Part shown: positions 35,353 through 46,879 of the stretch, piece after piece
Layout: every line of letters starts with the position of its first letter
How positions within the stretch are numbered: the stretch's first letter is position 1
DNA from: Vombatus ursinus
Lineage: Eukaryota > Chordata > Mammalia > Diprotodontia > Vombatidae
DNA: 64,000 nucleotides
Direction of reading: 5' to 3'
Assembly: GCF_900497805.2 (NCBI RefSeq)
Contig: NW_020954570.1
Location: forward strand, 13,267,940 to 13,331,939
Notes under the pieces: model-generated
Seen by the model: the letters and a program-made list of their open reading frames with translations, nothing else
The model's database searches: none
What the model was told of the DNA's origin: nothing
Program-made: the position numbers and the translations under genes

Positions 35353-37326
35353 CCCATGGTTTAAAATAATTTTCTTGTGATTCTACTCTATTAAAAAAAA
35401 AAGTTGCCTTGCCATAGGGGGGAAAAAATGAAATATCTTCAGTGTGCATGTTGCTTTTATGGGCACTGTGAAAACCTCAGCAGAACAAACTCAGTGCTTT
35501 CTCTAAGGAACAAATTATTGAACTGGATATCCAGTAACATGATGAAGTCAAGTAACTGGCTTGAAATAAAATGGTTTTATTTTGTTTAGTTTTGTATTGT
35601 TTTCAATCACTGGGAAAAAGTGCTCTAATACAAAGGATTGGCAGATTGCTAGAGGAAAGCAAGATATGTAACAAATTTACTTTCTAGATCACCCTCTCCA
35701 AATTGCTGCTTTTGTTACAGTGATATCTACTGAGGCGATGAAGTCAAACCGTTTGGAATGAGAAAAAAAAAATCAATAGGAATGATTATGCCTAAACAGA
35801 AATCTCTCTCATTATTTGAATTAAATATATTTTTAAAATGCTAAGAGAATCTTCCAGTTAGGTGATCATTGCAGTCAATCAGAGCCAGCTTTCATTATCA
35901 GTCTTTGCAAATGAAGTATTGCATTTTGTTTTTGTTTTTATTTTTATTTTTTTTTTGGAGGAAATTGCCTGTAGGGGAATAACGTTTTTCAGCACAGAAA
36001 CACAAAGGTAATTCAAAAGACTTTGATATAGTGTTGGAAATATAGGAGATACCTGAAATCAAATAAATGGCCTGCAATATAACAAATTCACTTCATATCT
36101 GTTTCCAATTGTTCAGAAACATTATGTCCATGTAAGGAAAGATATTCCTAAAGTAAAGCGAGACACTTAAATCTCACTCATTTTCTTTAAGATTTTTATC
36201 CATCAACCTGTCCAATCATCCACTTATTGCATTGCTGCCTTTAGGAGGAACTATGGAAAGCCTTTAAGATCTCTGTGTAGTCTATGGGAATCAAAGAATG
36301 TGGTTATTGCCTTGGAATATTTTATGACAAAGACTCTTTTGCTACATTCCTCATGGTTTAGAGCAATTTCTTTGTGATTCCACCCTATTGGAATGACTAT
36401 AGTCTTTCCATAAAATAGTAGCAAATCTTATCTTCAGCATGCCTGTTGCTTATATGAGAATTCTCAGAACCTCAGCAAAACAGACTCAGTGATTTGTCTA
36501 AAGGATAAATTATTGACTTAGACTTCCAGTTCCATGCTGAAATCAATTGTCTTTGAACACAATGGTTTTATTTTGGCTTTGTATTGTTCTCAATCAATGG
36601 AACAATTTACTTCAATACAAAGGAATGGCATACTGCTCCAAAGAAGAAAGATATATAACACTCTTAGTTTCAAGAGCACCTTCTTCAAATTACCAGCTTT
36701 GTCAAATTAATATCTATAGAGGCGATTAAGTCAAATGATTTGGAATGAGAAAAAAATATTACACAGGAATGATTGTGACTAATTAGGAATCTCTTCCATT
36801 AATTGAATTAAATATATTGTAAAACTCCAAATCAAGTCTTCCAGTTAAGTGATTATTGCAGTCAAATGAAGCTGTCTTTTTTCTCAATGCATGCAAATGA
36901 AATCTTTACTTTTGTTAAGAAAATTGCCTGCAAGAAAATAACTTATTCTATAACATAAAATGCAGAAGTAACTCAGAAGACCACAGAAATGGGGTAGGTA
37001 CATGAAGTCAAATAAATGGCCTGGAACACACAGGCTTTATTTCTTTTGTGTCAGGATGGTTTTCCATTGGTGGGATACATTTTGCCTGTGTAAAACAAAG
37101 ACATACTCCTAGAGAAAAGCAAGATACTTAATTCCCATTCATTTTCTTCAGAATCTTCATCAAATTGTCTGTCCAGATACTCACTTCACATTATATTTCT
37201 GCCTTTATCAGGAATCGTGAAAAGCCTCTAGAAAGATCACTATATAACCTATGCGGATCAAAGAATCTGGTCGATAATTTGGGATATTCGTTGGCAAAGA
37301 TACTTTTGCTATATTCCTCATAGTTG

Positions 37327-38157
37327 CAGAGGTTCCCAAGGCAGGTGACACTGACCTCAAAGGGTGCTGAAATGATCCAGGGTAGGGGTGGTGGTAGCCT
37401 TGGGTGTAGTTGGGGAGTGTTGAATAAAAATAAGGGGGCATGGAAGCATAAAGAAAGAAGAGAAGAGAAGAAAATTTTGAAAAACTGTATGTGTTTCATC
37501 TGTTGTGTAACAGTTAAAGTCATAGTGATTACATCATTTTCCAAATAAACATACCAAATGCAATAACCAATTAGTGGTCAAGTCTGCCGATAGGTCTTAA
37601 CAAACAAGTGTTGGCAGGCAAACATGGCATGTGTTGTCGGGAAGTCCAGCATGCATTGGTAGGAATATGTGTGTGTGATGACTTGTTTACAGTACAATAT
37701 TATATGGTTACATGACACAATAATGTGTCATCAAAATTTCAATGCAGGAAAAAACTCACAAATTTACAATAAATTGTTAAATTTAAGATGCGTCGTTTAA
37801 ATATATATATATGCACATATATTATATATATATGCATAAATATATAATATTCTTTTGAAATGATGCAAATTTCAGGGCAGCTAGGTGGTGCAGTGGATAG
37901 AGCACTGGCCCTGAAGTCAGGAGGATCTGAGTTCAAATCCAGCCTTAGACCAAACACTTGCCACTTACTAGCTGTGTGACCTTGGGCAAGTCACTTAATC
38001 CCAATTGCCTAAAAAGCTAAGAAAGAAAAAGAAAAAGAAATGATGCAAATTTCAAAAAAGAAAACATTAAAGGGTTAAACAAAGTAGATTTCCAGGGTAT
38101 GCTGAGTAATTTTTTTTTAAAAGGAGGCAGTAGGCCAAATAAGTTTGGGAACCTCTG
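37327..38157. mobile_element. hAT-like non-autonomous DNA transposon
   Basis: Terminal inverted repeats CAGAGGTTCCCAA and TTGGGAACCTCTG are perfect over 13 bases. Length is 831 bases, or about 650 without the SINE inside it. It sits in a tandem unit whose sequence continues on both sides. There is no transposase frame. A clean 8-base duplication was not seen. Internal (TA)n lies at about 37797-37850. Confidence 0.75.
37875..38036 (+). mobile_element. Young tRNA-derived SINE with perfect 18-base TSD
   Basis: Near-consensus WSINE-type copy: 'gggcagctaggtggtgcag', 'gagttcaaatcc' (box B), 'gaccttgggcaagtcactt', ending in an A/G-rich tail. The flanks 37857-37874 and 38037-38054 are the identical 18-base GAAATGATGCAAATTTCA. 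This is the freshest-looking insertion in the window. Confidence 0.93.
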
Positions 38158-38599
38158 GTTTAGAGCAATTTCCCTGTGATTTCATTCCATTGAAACGACT
38201 ATAGTCTTTACATAGAAGATTAGGAAATGCAGTCTTTTGTGTGCTCATTGCTCACATGAAAATTACTAGAACCTCAGCAAAACAAACTCAGCAATTTCTC
38301 TAAGGAACGAATTATTGACCTGAATATCAAGTTCCACTGAAGTCAAGTAACTGTTTGGAACACAATGATTTTATTTCTTTTGGCTTTGTATTGTTCTCAA
38401 TCAATGTAGTAAGCTATTTCAATGGGAAGGAATGACATAGTACTCCAGAGAAGCAAGACATGTAACACTCTTTCAGTTTCTGAAGCACTTTCTTCAAATT
38501 ACCAGTTTTGTTACATTGATACCTATAGAGGGAATAAAAGCAAATTATTTGGAACGAGAAAAGAAAAATATTCTTTATGTAGTCGTAAATTTATATTTT

Positions 38600-39012
38600 A
38601 ACAAAATAGGAAAGAGTACTAAGAACTGAATATGCATTTTAAAAAAATTAGAAAGTCAACAAATAAACCAAAAAAAAACTACAAAAGTATTCACATAAAT
38701 AAAAAAGCAAACATCACATCCAATAGATATGCACTAGAAACTTTCCCAGTAAATAAAAAAAATATAAACAAAGCAAAGATTCCTATTCTTTCCACTATTA
38801 TTTGTTAAAGTTCTGGAAATGCTAGTAACAACAACAATACAAGGGGAAAAAATGATGTAAAGATAGGCAGAGGAGATAAAATAATCCCTATTTGCTGATA
38901 ATGTAGTGGCATACTTAGAAAATCCTCTAGAGAATAAACAAAGAAACTGTGACAAATATTACCTTCAGCAAAGTTGCAGGCTGCAAAATAAACACATACA
39001 ACACAACCATAT
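38600..39012 (+). mobile_element. L1 ORF2 fragment (reverse-transcriptase region)
   Basis: Contains 'tatttgctgataatgtag', a decayed ADD catalytic box, and 'cttagaaaatcctctagag'. It is split from 39289-39630 by a MIR-like SINE. Confidence 0.75.
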
Positions 39013-39288
39013 TAGAAGCTAGGTGGTACCATGGCTAAAGCCATGGATCAGGAGTTAGGAAAACCTGAGTTCAAATCTGGTGGTGGGTACTTATAAACTA
39101 TGTGACCCTGGCCAAATCATTTAACCTCTGTCTTCCTAAGTTTCCTCACCTGTAAAATGGTGATAATAATAACACCTATCTCTCAGGGTTGTGTGAGAAT
39201 CAAATGAAATATTTATAAAGTGCTGTGCAAAACATAAACTGCTTCCTACATGTTGGCTGTGAAGATGATAGTGGTGGTAGTTTAAAGA
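39013..39288 (+). mobile_element. MIR-like CORE-SINE
   Basis: Head 'gaagctaggtggtaccatgg', 'gagttcaaatct', core 'tttcctcacctgtaaaatgg' and 'cagggttgtgtgagaat', with a 3' part 'aaagtgctgtgcaaaa' typical of MIR-class elements. Confidence 0.78.
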
Positions 39289-39635
39289 CAAAATCCAAGA
39301 TGCAATAAGGGAAAGGGAAATCACATTTAAAATAATTTTAAGATAAATAAAATATTTGAGAGTCAACAGATTTAATTGTAAAATGCTTTTTAAAGAAATA
39401 AAAAACTTAAATAGCTGGGCAAATATTCAGTGTTCTTGGCTGGGTAGTACCAATAGAATAAAAATGACAATACTACTAATGTCAATTTATAGATTTAATG
39501 CTGTAATAATCAAAATAGGAAAGGGATATTTAATGCAACAAAGATCTAGAATATCAGTGTAGAAAAAAAGAGAAATAACACTTTTAAAATGCAAACTAAT
39601 ATAAAGGGGCAATTTTCAAAACCATCTGCTACATG
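39289..39635 (+). mobile_element. L1 ORF2 fragment (continuation)
   Basis: Resumes the L1 ORF2 after the SINE: 'aatatttgagagtcaacag' and 'aaatgacaatactactaa' match the post-catalytic part of ORF2. Truncated at the right by the next L1. Confidence 0.7.
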
Positions 39636-42600
39636 TCAAGACCATTTTTAGCCTTCATTTTTACAAGATTTTGAGTTCCAAATTTTTCTTCCCCCTTTCC
39701 TCCCCTCCCCTCTTCCTAAAATGGTGGGCAATTTGATATAGGCAATTTGATATGGGAACCTGCGGCCTTGAGGCCACATGTGGTTTTCTTGGTCATTTGG
39801 TGTGGCGTTTTGACTGAGTCCAAGTCTTACAGAACAAATCCTTTTATTAAGGGGATTTGTTTTGTGAAGTTTGGATTCAGTCAAAGGGTCATACTTGAGG
39901 ACCTAGAGGGCCACATGTGGCCTTGAGGCTGCAGGTATCCTACACCTGAAGCTTATACATGTGCTATCTTGTAAAATATATTACCATATTAGTCACAGTT
40001 GTGAAAGAAGAAGCAGATCAAAAGAAAAAAAAAACACAAAAAAATAAAGTAAGTGAAAAAAAGTATTTTTGATCTTCATTCAGTCTATCAATTCTTTATC
40101 TGGATATGAACACCATTTTCCTTCGTGAGTCCCTTGTACTTGGCTGTGATCATTGTATTGCTGAGAAGAGCTGAGTCATTCATACTTGATTGTCACAAAA
40201 TGTTACTGATACTGTGTATGTTTTCCTGGTTCTGCTCATTTCACTTTGCATCAGTTTGTATAAGTCTTTGCAGGTTTTTCTGAAATCTGCCTGTTCTTCA
40301 TTTCTTATTGCACAATAGTATTCCATTAAATTCATATACCACAACTTGTTCAGCTATTCTCCAATTTCTGTCCATCTGCTCAATTTCCAATATTTTGTCA
40401 CTATGACAATGGCTGCTGTAAATATTTTTGCATATGTAGGTCCTTTCCCCTTTTTTATGATCTCTTGGGGATATAGACCTAGTAATGGTATTGCTGGATC
40501 AAAAGATATGCACAGTTTGGTTGCCCTCTGGGCATAATTCCAAATTGCTCTCTAGAATGGTTGGATCAGGTCACAACTCCACCAACAGTGCATTGGTGAA
40601 CCAATTTTCCCATATCCTCTCCAACATTTATCATTTTCCTTTTTTGTCATATTAGCCAACTGGATAGATGTGAGGCAGTTCCTTTGAGTTGTTTTAATTT
40701 TCATTTCTTTAATCAAATGTGATTTGGAGCTCTTCTTCATATATCTATAGATAGCTTTGATTTCTTCATCTGAAAACTGCCTGTTCATTTCCTTTGACCA
40801 TTTATCAATTGTGGAATAGCTTGTATTCTTATAAATTTGACTCAGTTCTCTATATTTGAGAAATGAGCCCTTTATGAGAGAACCTGCCATAAAGATTTTC
40901 CCCCAGTTTTCTACTTTTCTTCTCATCTTGGTTGTATTGATTTTGTTTGTGCAAAAGCCTTTTAATTTAATATAATCAAGATTACCTAATTTTATTGCAT
41001 AATGCTCTCCCTTTCTCTCTTGTTTGGTCATGAACCTGTAACTCACTTAATTTGTCTTTTAAGAATTTGGATGCTAAACTACTTGGTGAATATATATTTA
41101 GTATTGATATTACTTCATTGTCTATGGTACTATTTAGCAAAATATAGTTTCCTTCCTTAACTCTTTTAATTAGGTTTAATTTTGCTTTTGCTTTTTAAGA
41201 GATAAGAATTGCTATCCCAGCTTTTTTTTTACTTCAGCTGAAGCATAATAGATTCTGTTCCAGTTCTGTACTTTTACTCTGTGTGTGTCCCTGTGCTTCA
41301 AGTGTGTTTCTTGTAAACAATACATTGTAGAATTCTGGTTTTTGATCCACTTTTCTCTCCACTTCCATTTTATGGGAGATTTCTTCCCATTTATATCCGT
41401 AGTTATGATTACTAACTGTGTATTTCCCTCCATCCTATTTTTCCTGCTGTTAATCCTCTCTCTCCTTTCACCCTTTCCCTTCTCACCAAAGTTTTGCGTC
41501 TATACACCACTTCCCCTTATCTGCCCTTTCTTCTGTTAGTACATTCTTTTTTTATTTAAACTCCTTTCCTCCTACTTCCCTGTTGGGTAAGATAGATTTC
41601 TGTATTCAACTGATTATTCCTTCTTTGAGCAATTCCCATTACCTACTCAACTGTAATAGGTTTTTTGTGCCTCTTCATGTGAAATAGTTCACCCCATTTT
41701 ACCTCTCCCTTCCTTCTGCACCCAGTGTACTCCTCTTTCCCATCCCTTAGTTAATTTTTTATGTCATTCCCTCAAATTCACCTTTTACTTGTATCCTCTG
41801 TCAATGTTCCTTCTAGCTGTACTGTCAGTGGTACAATTTTCAAGAATTACAAGCACTATCTTCTCACGTAGGAATGTAAGAGGTTCAGCTCCATTGAATC
41901 ACTTGTATTTTATTTTCCCTTTTTACTTTTTTAGGCTTCTCTTGGGTCTTGATATTGGAGATCAAATTCTTTGTTTAGTTCTGGTCTTTTACTTATGAAA
42001 GTTTGAAATCTTTCTATTTCATTGAATGATCATTTTTTTACCTTGAAGTATTATGCTTAATACCAGGTAGATGATTCTTGGTTGTAGTCATAGCTCCTTT
42101 GCCTTCTGGAATATCATATTCCAAGCTCTCTGATCCTTTAATGTAGTAGCTCTTAAGTCCTGTGTAGTCCTAACTGTCATTCCATGATATTTAAATTGTT
42201 TCTTGCTGGCTGCTTGCAGTATTTTCTCCTTGACCTGATAATTCTGGAATTTGGCTGCAATATTCCTTGGCTTTTTCATTTTGGGATCTCTTTTAGGAGG
42301 TGATCAGTGGATTCTTTCAATGACTATTTTGCTCTCTGGTTCCAGGACATCAAGGCCATTTTCCCTGATAATTTCTTGAAAGATGCTGTCCAGTTCTTCC
42401 TTTTGATTATGGCTTTCAGATATGATTCTGACATTGTCTCTCCTGGATCCATTTTCCAGGACGATTGGTTTTCCAATGAGGCATTTTATATTTTATTCTT
42501 TTTTTTTATTCTTTTGAATTTGTTTGATTGATTCTTGCTGTCTCATATAGTCATTAGCTTCCATTTGCCCAGTTCTAACTTTTAAGTTGTTTTCCTCAGT

Positions 42601-43096
42601 TAGTTTTTGTACTTCCTTTTCTATTTGGCCAATTCTATTTTTTAAGCAGTTGTTTTCTTTTTCCAAGCTGTTGATTCTTTTTTCATAATCCTATAGCATC
42701 ACTCTCTTTTCTTTTCCCAATTTTCCCTTTACCTCTCCTATATGCTTTTAAAGCTCCTTTTTGAGTTTAAAGCTCCTTCCTTGAGTTTTTCATGGGTTTG
42801 AGACCACTTCCCATTTTTCTTTGAGGTTTTGCCCACAGATGTTTTGATATTGTTGTCCTCTTCTGGAGTTTATGTCTTGGTCTTCCCTGTCACCATAATA
42901 ACTTTATGTGGTCAGATTATTTTTGTTGTTGTTGTTGTTTTCCTCATCTTTTTTGGCCTTTTTCCTTTCTTTTGTGTTTGATCTCTGCTCCCAGAGTGGA
43001 AGGGGCACTGTTTCAGGCTTCATGTGCAGGGGATGTAGGCCCTGGCTGTTTACCTGGTCTGTTCTGTACTAAGGCGCTAGGGTGGGGGTGGCAATG
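39636..43096 (-). mobile_element. L1, minus strand, endonuclease joined to ORF2 C-terminus
   Basis: Minus-strand order: short 5'UTR (43096-42890), ORF1 (about 42890-41950), linker (41940-41440), ORF2 endonuclease N-terminus (41433-41060; CLQETHLKH and NWNRIYYASAEVKK), then a jump to the C-terminus (41046-40552; DKCWRGYGKIGSPMHCWW), and 3'UTR. A hAT MITE lies in the 3'UTR. The endonuclease is partial and the reverse transcriptase is absent. The join differs from that in the 14.3-17.6 kb copy. Confidence 0.82.
39745..39948. mobile_element. hAT MITE (long inverted repeat), ~0.2 kb
   Basis: The two halves are inverted copies: 'cctgcggccttgaggccaca' at the left mirrors 'tgtggccttgaggctgcagg' at the right. 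The middle carries 'tccttttattaaggggattt', itself palindromic. Same family as the shorter copy at 63254. It interrupts an L1 3'UTR. The left tip is damaged. Confidence 0.8.
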
Positions 43097-43490
43097 AACC
43101 CCCTGCCTTGAAAATAGAATCAGCAGCAGGTGCTTTGCCACATGAGAAGAGCCTAATGGCATTCAATACCTCATCTTCAGTTGGAAGTTCAACTAGCTAG
43201 GGATTGACTTCCATCTGAGGTATACAATCAGTGGCTTCAGCATTGGTTGATGATGGTCTGTTGAGAACACTATGGAAGAGCCCATCTCTTCAGAATCATG
43301 TCCTTATCACTAATCAATGTAGTTCCATCAGCACTGAGTAGTTGAGATGCACCATAGGCCTTTGCCCATAAATAGCCTTCAGGGCATCATAGAAGTGCTT
43401 CAGATTATTAATATCAGCATAAAAATGAATTTCATTTTCCTTCATACTGAGCCAAGAATCCTGCATCCTTCTAAGTTTTCCTTGCACTTT
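43097..43490 (-). mobile_element. CR1/L2-like LINE, second copy (left part)
   Basis: Parallels 7840-8220 of the first copy (for example 'gcctaatggcattcaa' and 'ccataggcctttgcccata'). Interrupted at 43490 by an L1. Confidence 0.82.
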
Positions 43491-44261
43491 ACTTTTTTTT
43501 TTGGTATTTATTTAGTATTTTGTTTTCCCCTAGTTATTTGTAAAGACATTTTAAAAATTTTTTATTAATTGATTTTGATTTATCAACAAACACTTCCATA
43601 AGCTTTTGAGTTTTACATTTTTCTCCCCCTCCCTTTCCCCCTCCCTCCCCAAGATGGTGCACAATCTGATATAGGCTTTACATATACATTCTTAATAAAC
43701 ATATTTTCACATTAGTCATGTTGTAAGGAAGAATTAGAACCAACAGGAGGAACCACAAGAAAGAGGAAACAAAACAAAACAGAAGAAAAAAATGGCAAAT
43801 AGTATGCTTCAATCTGCATTCAAACGCCATAGTTCTTTCCTTGGATGTGGATAGCATTTTCCATCATGAGACTTTTGAAGATGTCTTAGATCTTTGCATT
43901 GCTTAGAAGGGCTAAGTATATCAAAGATCATTATCACACAATGTGGCTGTTACTGTGTACAATGTTCTCCTGGTTCTGCTGATTTCACTCAGTGTCAGTT
44001 CACATAAGTCTTTCCAGGTTTTTCTGAAGTCTGCCTGCTCAACATTTCTTACAGCACAATATATTCCACTACATTCATATACCACAACTTGTTCAGCCAT
44101 TGCCCAATTGATGGGCACCCCCTCAATTTCCAATTCTTGGTCACCACAAAAAGAAATGCTATAAATATTTTTTTTACTTATGGGTCCTTTTCCCATTTGT
44201 ATGATCTCTTTGGGATACAGCCCTAGAAGTGCTATTGCTGAGTCAAAGGGTATGCACATTT
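43491..44261 (-). mobile_element. 5'-truncated L1 in CR1/L2-like LINE
   Basis: T-rich tail then 3'UTR and ORF2 C-terminus on the minus strand. 'ttgcacttt' (43482-43490) and 'ttgcacctt' (44262-44270) are the probable target duplication, and the host LINE continues after it. Confidence 0.82.
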
Positions 44262-44910
44262 TTGCACCTTCCTTTTGATGGAGTTAAATGCTGCCTTCTT
44301 AGAGATAGACAAACTATCTGGCTGGTAAACTCTGTGGAGTTCTTGTTTTTCATTTAGCAACTTCTGAATTTCTCCATATTTTTGTTAAACCAATCTGGAT
44401 GTTTGCAAGTGTCACAGATGAGTAAATGCAGCTCTGCAAACCAAGTCTCTGAAAGCTGCCTGCTCCTTTTCCATTCCATTGTTGTCAACCATGTGTTGGC
44501 TCAGCTTTCCCTCCAAGTTAACAATGAACTGTTTCCCCCAGGGGCTCTACACTGTTGACATTAATCTTGTGGTAGTTGTTTTGCTGCTTTTCTTGAATAC
44601 AAATATTTAGCTTAGAAAGGATGTCTATGATCTCTACATTGCTTTCATTACTGTCATGTCCTTTCTGTCTCTTCTCCTTATAATGATATAGTCTATTAAA
44701 TACCAAAGTTTTCTGTGAAGGTGCATCCATGAAGTATTATTGAGTTTAGGCAAACAGAAAATAATGTTGGTGATGAGAAAGTCATGAGACATACAAATCT
44801 TCAGTAGTAAGTGACTATTTCTATTTCTGACTCTATTCTTCCCAAAGACTCCTTTCCATGTCTGATAGTCTGTGTCTACTTTGGCATTAAAGTCACTCAG
44901 CAATCTTCAG
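44262..44910 (-). mobile_element. CR1/L2-like LINE, second copy (right part, endonuclease)
   Basis: Minus-strand frame 44903-44634 carries SDFNAKVDTDYQTWKG, SWMHLHRK and LIDYIIIRRRDRKD, the C-terminal half of the endonuclease. It is better preserved there than in the first copy. Confidence 0.85.
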
Positions 44911-44929
44911 TATCATCTGATATTTGCTA

Positions 44930-45455
44930 AAATGAACAAACAAACAAATAAATAAGTAAAGCAATAGGTCAGTGGAGCAGTAGAGATAGGGAGAACCAGA
45001 AACAATGAAATTCAATATTTCAGTATTTGATAAAGTGGAAAACATAAATTACCTAGGGAAAAACTCCTCACTTGATAAAAACTACTGGCAAAACTGGAAA
45101 GCAGTCTGGCAGAAATTAAGCTAAGACTAACACCTTACACCATATCCTACAATACATTCTAAATGATACTTAACTGTAATATTAATGATTAAACTATAAA
45201 AACATTAGAAAAGAAGCAGTTTACATACCTCTCATAACTATAAGTAGGAGATATAATCTTAATCAGACACAAGATAGAGGCCATCAAAAAGATGAAATAG
45301 ATAACTTTGATTACAAGAAACTGAAAAATTTATTCAGAGACAAAATTAATGCACCTAGGATATGAGAGGAAGTAATCAAATGGGGGAAAAAATCTTTATA
45401 TCAAATCTCTCTGATAAGTTTGGTATCTGAGCTATATAAAATAAATATATATACA
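44930..45455 (+). mobile_element. Old L1 ORF2 fragment
   Basis: 'cagtctggcagaaatt', 'aaaaacattagaaaag' and 'tctctgataag' are in the order of the L1 ORF2 region between reverse transcriptase and C-terminus. An older subfamily than the neighbours. Ends at a (TA)n/(CA)n run. Confidence 0.7.
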
Positions 45456-46087
45456 CACACATAGATGTATATACAATTGATTGATCTTTTCCTTTTCATT
45501 TCTCTAAGGCCAAAGTAAGTAAGGGGAAGAATCTTCTATTCTATTCCCTGTATCACAATCTACCCCAAATAGGGCTATTTACTTCCTTCCATGAAGAACA
45601 CAGAGAATACTAAAAAATGAATGACTACAGATAAGAATTATGAATCAAAGAACAAAAATTTAGAATAGACGGAAAGGAAAGATACTGAAAAGTGTAAGGG
45701 AACGAAATCATTTTTAGAAAATGGAATAAAAAAAGAAAAAACTAACAAAAATTAAAGGGGAGGAGAACAGGATTCATTTAACTATTTAAATGAGGGGGAA
45801 GGTAAAAGTTAGATAACTAAATAAAAGGAAGATAGAAAAAGGAATAGGTTTTAAAAACTCTCAAACTAGAAAAATGGGTGACAAAAGTGAAAGAAATGAG
45901 ACTTTAAAGTGAGGGAAAGACACTATGGGAACAGGGTTTTCTTAAAGAAGAGTAAGCAAAAATAACTGAAAAGACAAAGAACTATCTTTAAGGAAGAATA
46001 GAAACCAAAAATAATCCTCATTAACAAAAAACCACATTATTTCAGACAAATAGATGAAAATAGAAAGCCTAACATTTATGAATTTAA
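45456..46087 (+). other. A/G-rich segment, possibly old L1 linker
   Basis: Purine-rich DNA ending 'cctaacatttatgaattt', similar in style to the ORF1-ORF2 linker and ORF2 start of L1. Assignment is weak. Confidence 0.35.
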
Positions 46088-46172
46088 ATGTGATTTTATT
46101 AAATAATTCCAAGAAAACCCCAAATGGGGTCACAAAGAGTCAGACACGACTAAAACAGCTGAACAACAACTG
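46088..46172 (+). mobile_element. 3' tail of MAR1/RTE-class SINE
   Basis: Contains 'ggggtcacaaagagtcagac' and ends 'gctgaacaacaac', the RTE-type 3' end shared by MAR1-like SINEs. Confidence 0.78.
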
Positions 46173-46640
46173 TAGGCAGTTGGGGCTGAAAGACTGGAGG
46201 TCAGCAGAAAGGATAGGACTAGATAAGTATATTCGATAGTCATCAGCACAGAGATGATTGAATCCATAGGAGAACTGAATAATTGAATTATGGAATAAAT
46301 AATTGGAGATAATTAAATCCACAGGAGCTGATGAGATAACCAAGTGAAATAGTATAGAGGCGAAGAGAAGATGACCTAGGACAGAGTCTTGTGGGCTGCC
46401 CTATATGAATATCTAGCAAAGAGGAGACTTAAGAGTTGTCAGATGAGTAGGAGGAGAACCAGAAGAAAGTAGTGTTCCAAAGACACCTAAAGAAGATAGT
46501 ATCAAGGAGAAGGTAATGATAATGTCAAAGGCTGCAGAGAGGTCAAGAAGGATGAGGACCGAGAAAAGAGTATTGGATTTGGAACTACATATGCTATTAA
46601 GTTCCCTCTGTTCTTTAGTTCTTTCGTTGTGCTGATTCAT
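46173..46640 (-). mobile_element. L2 reverse transcriptase fragment
   Basis: Minus-strand frames read SVLILLDLSAAFD (motif A of CR1/L2 reverse transcriptase) near 46560 and CADDYRIYLSS (the catalytic ADD box) near 46235, in the right order. Old and frameshifted between the two. Confidence 0.8.
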
Positions 46641-46879
46641 CTTCTGTCACTTTTGACAAGGTTGGAGGAAAACAAAGTCAGAACTCCTCACGGAGTGTCT
46701 ACAGTCTTGTGGTTCCCTTACATAGGAGCTGTCCCAGGCAAAAGCAAATAAGGATCTTTCCCCTCCTACTCACACAGCTGGGCAGAACCAATATCCATTG
46801 CTTATTGCAGCAGGGTAATGGAAGAAGGATGGGGGTGGGGTGTGCTATCAGTCTCTGCAACAGAAGGAACTAGCATTAA

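Larger units (their letters stand above)
35353..38590 (+). repeat. Tandem array of ~0.97 kb units, segment 3
   Basis: Resumes at the same unit phase at which segment 2 stopped. Unit borders are near 35363, 36361 and 38163, giving periods of about 998 and 971 (after removing an 831-base insertion). The last unit is partial and fades near 38590 into an L1 fragment. Landmarks are as in segment 1. Confidence 0.85.

Noticed and set aside
37875-38036. tRNA gene
   Set aside because: A/B-box-like strings belong to the tRNA-derived head of a SINE; no cloverleaf with acceptor stem is present here or in the other SINE heads.
11586-38590. Tandem array read as one provirus or a gene family
   Set aside because: Units have no conserved frame, no LTR-like ends and a constant phase through several periods, which fits a tandem repeat, not a provirus or duplicated gene.
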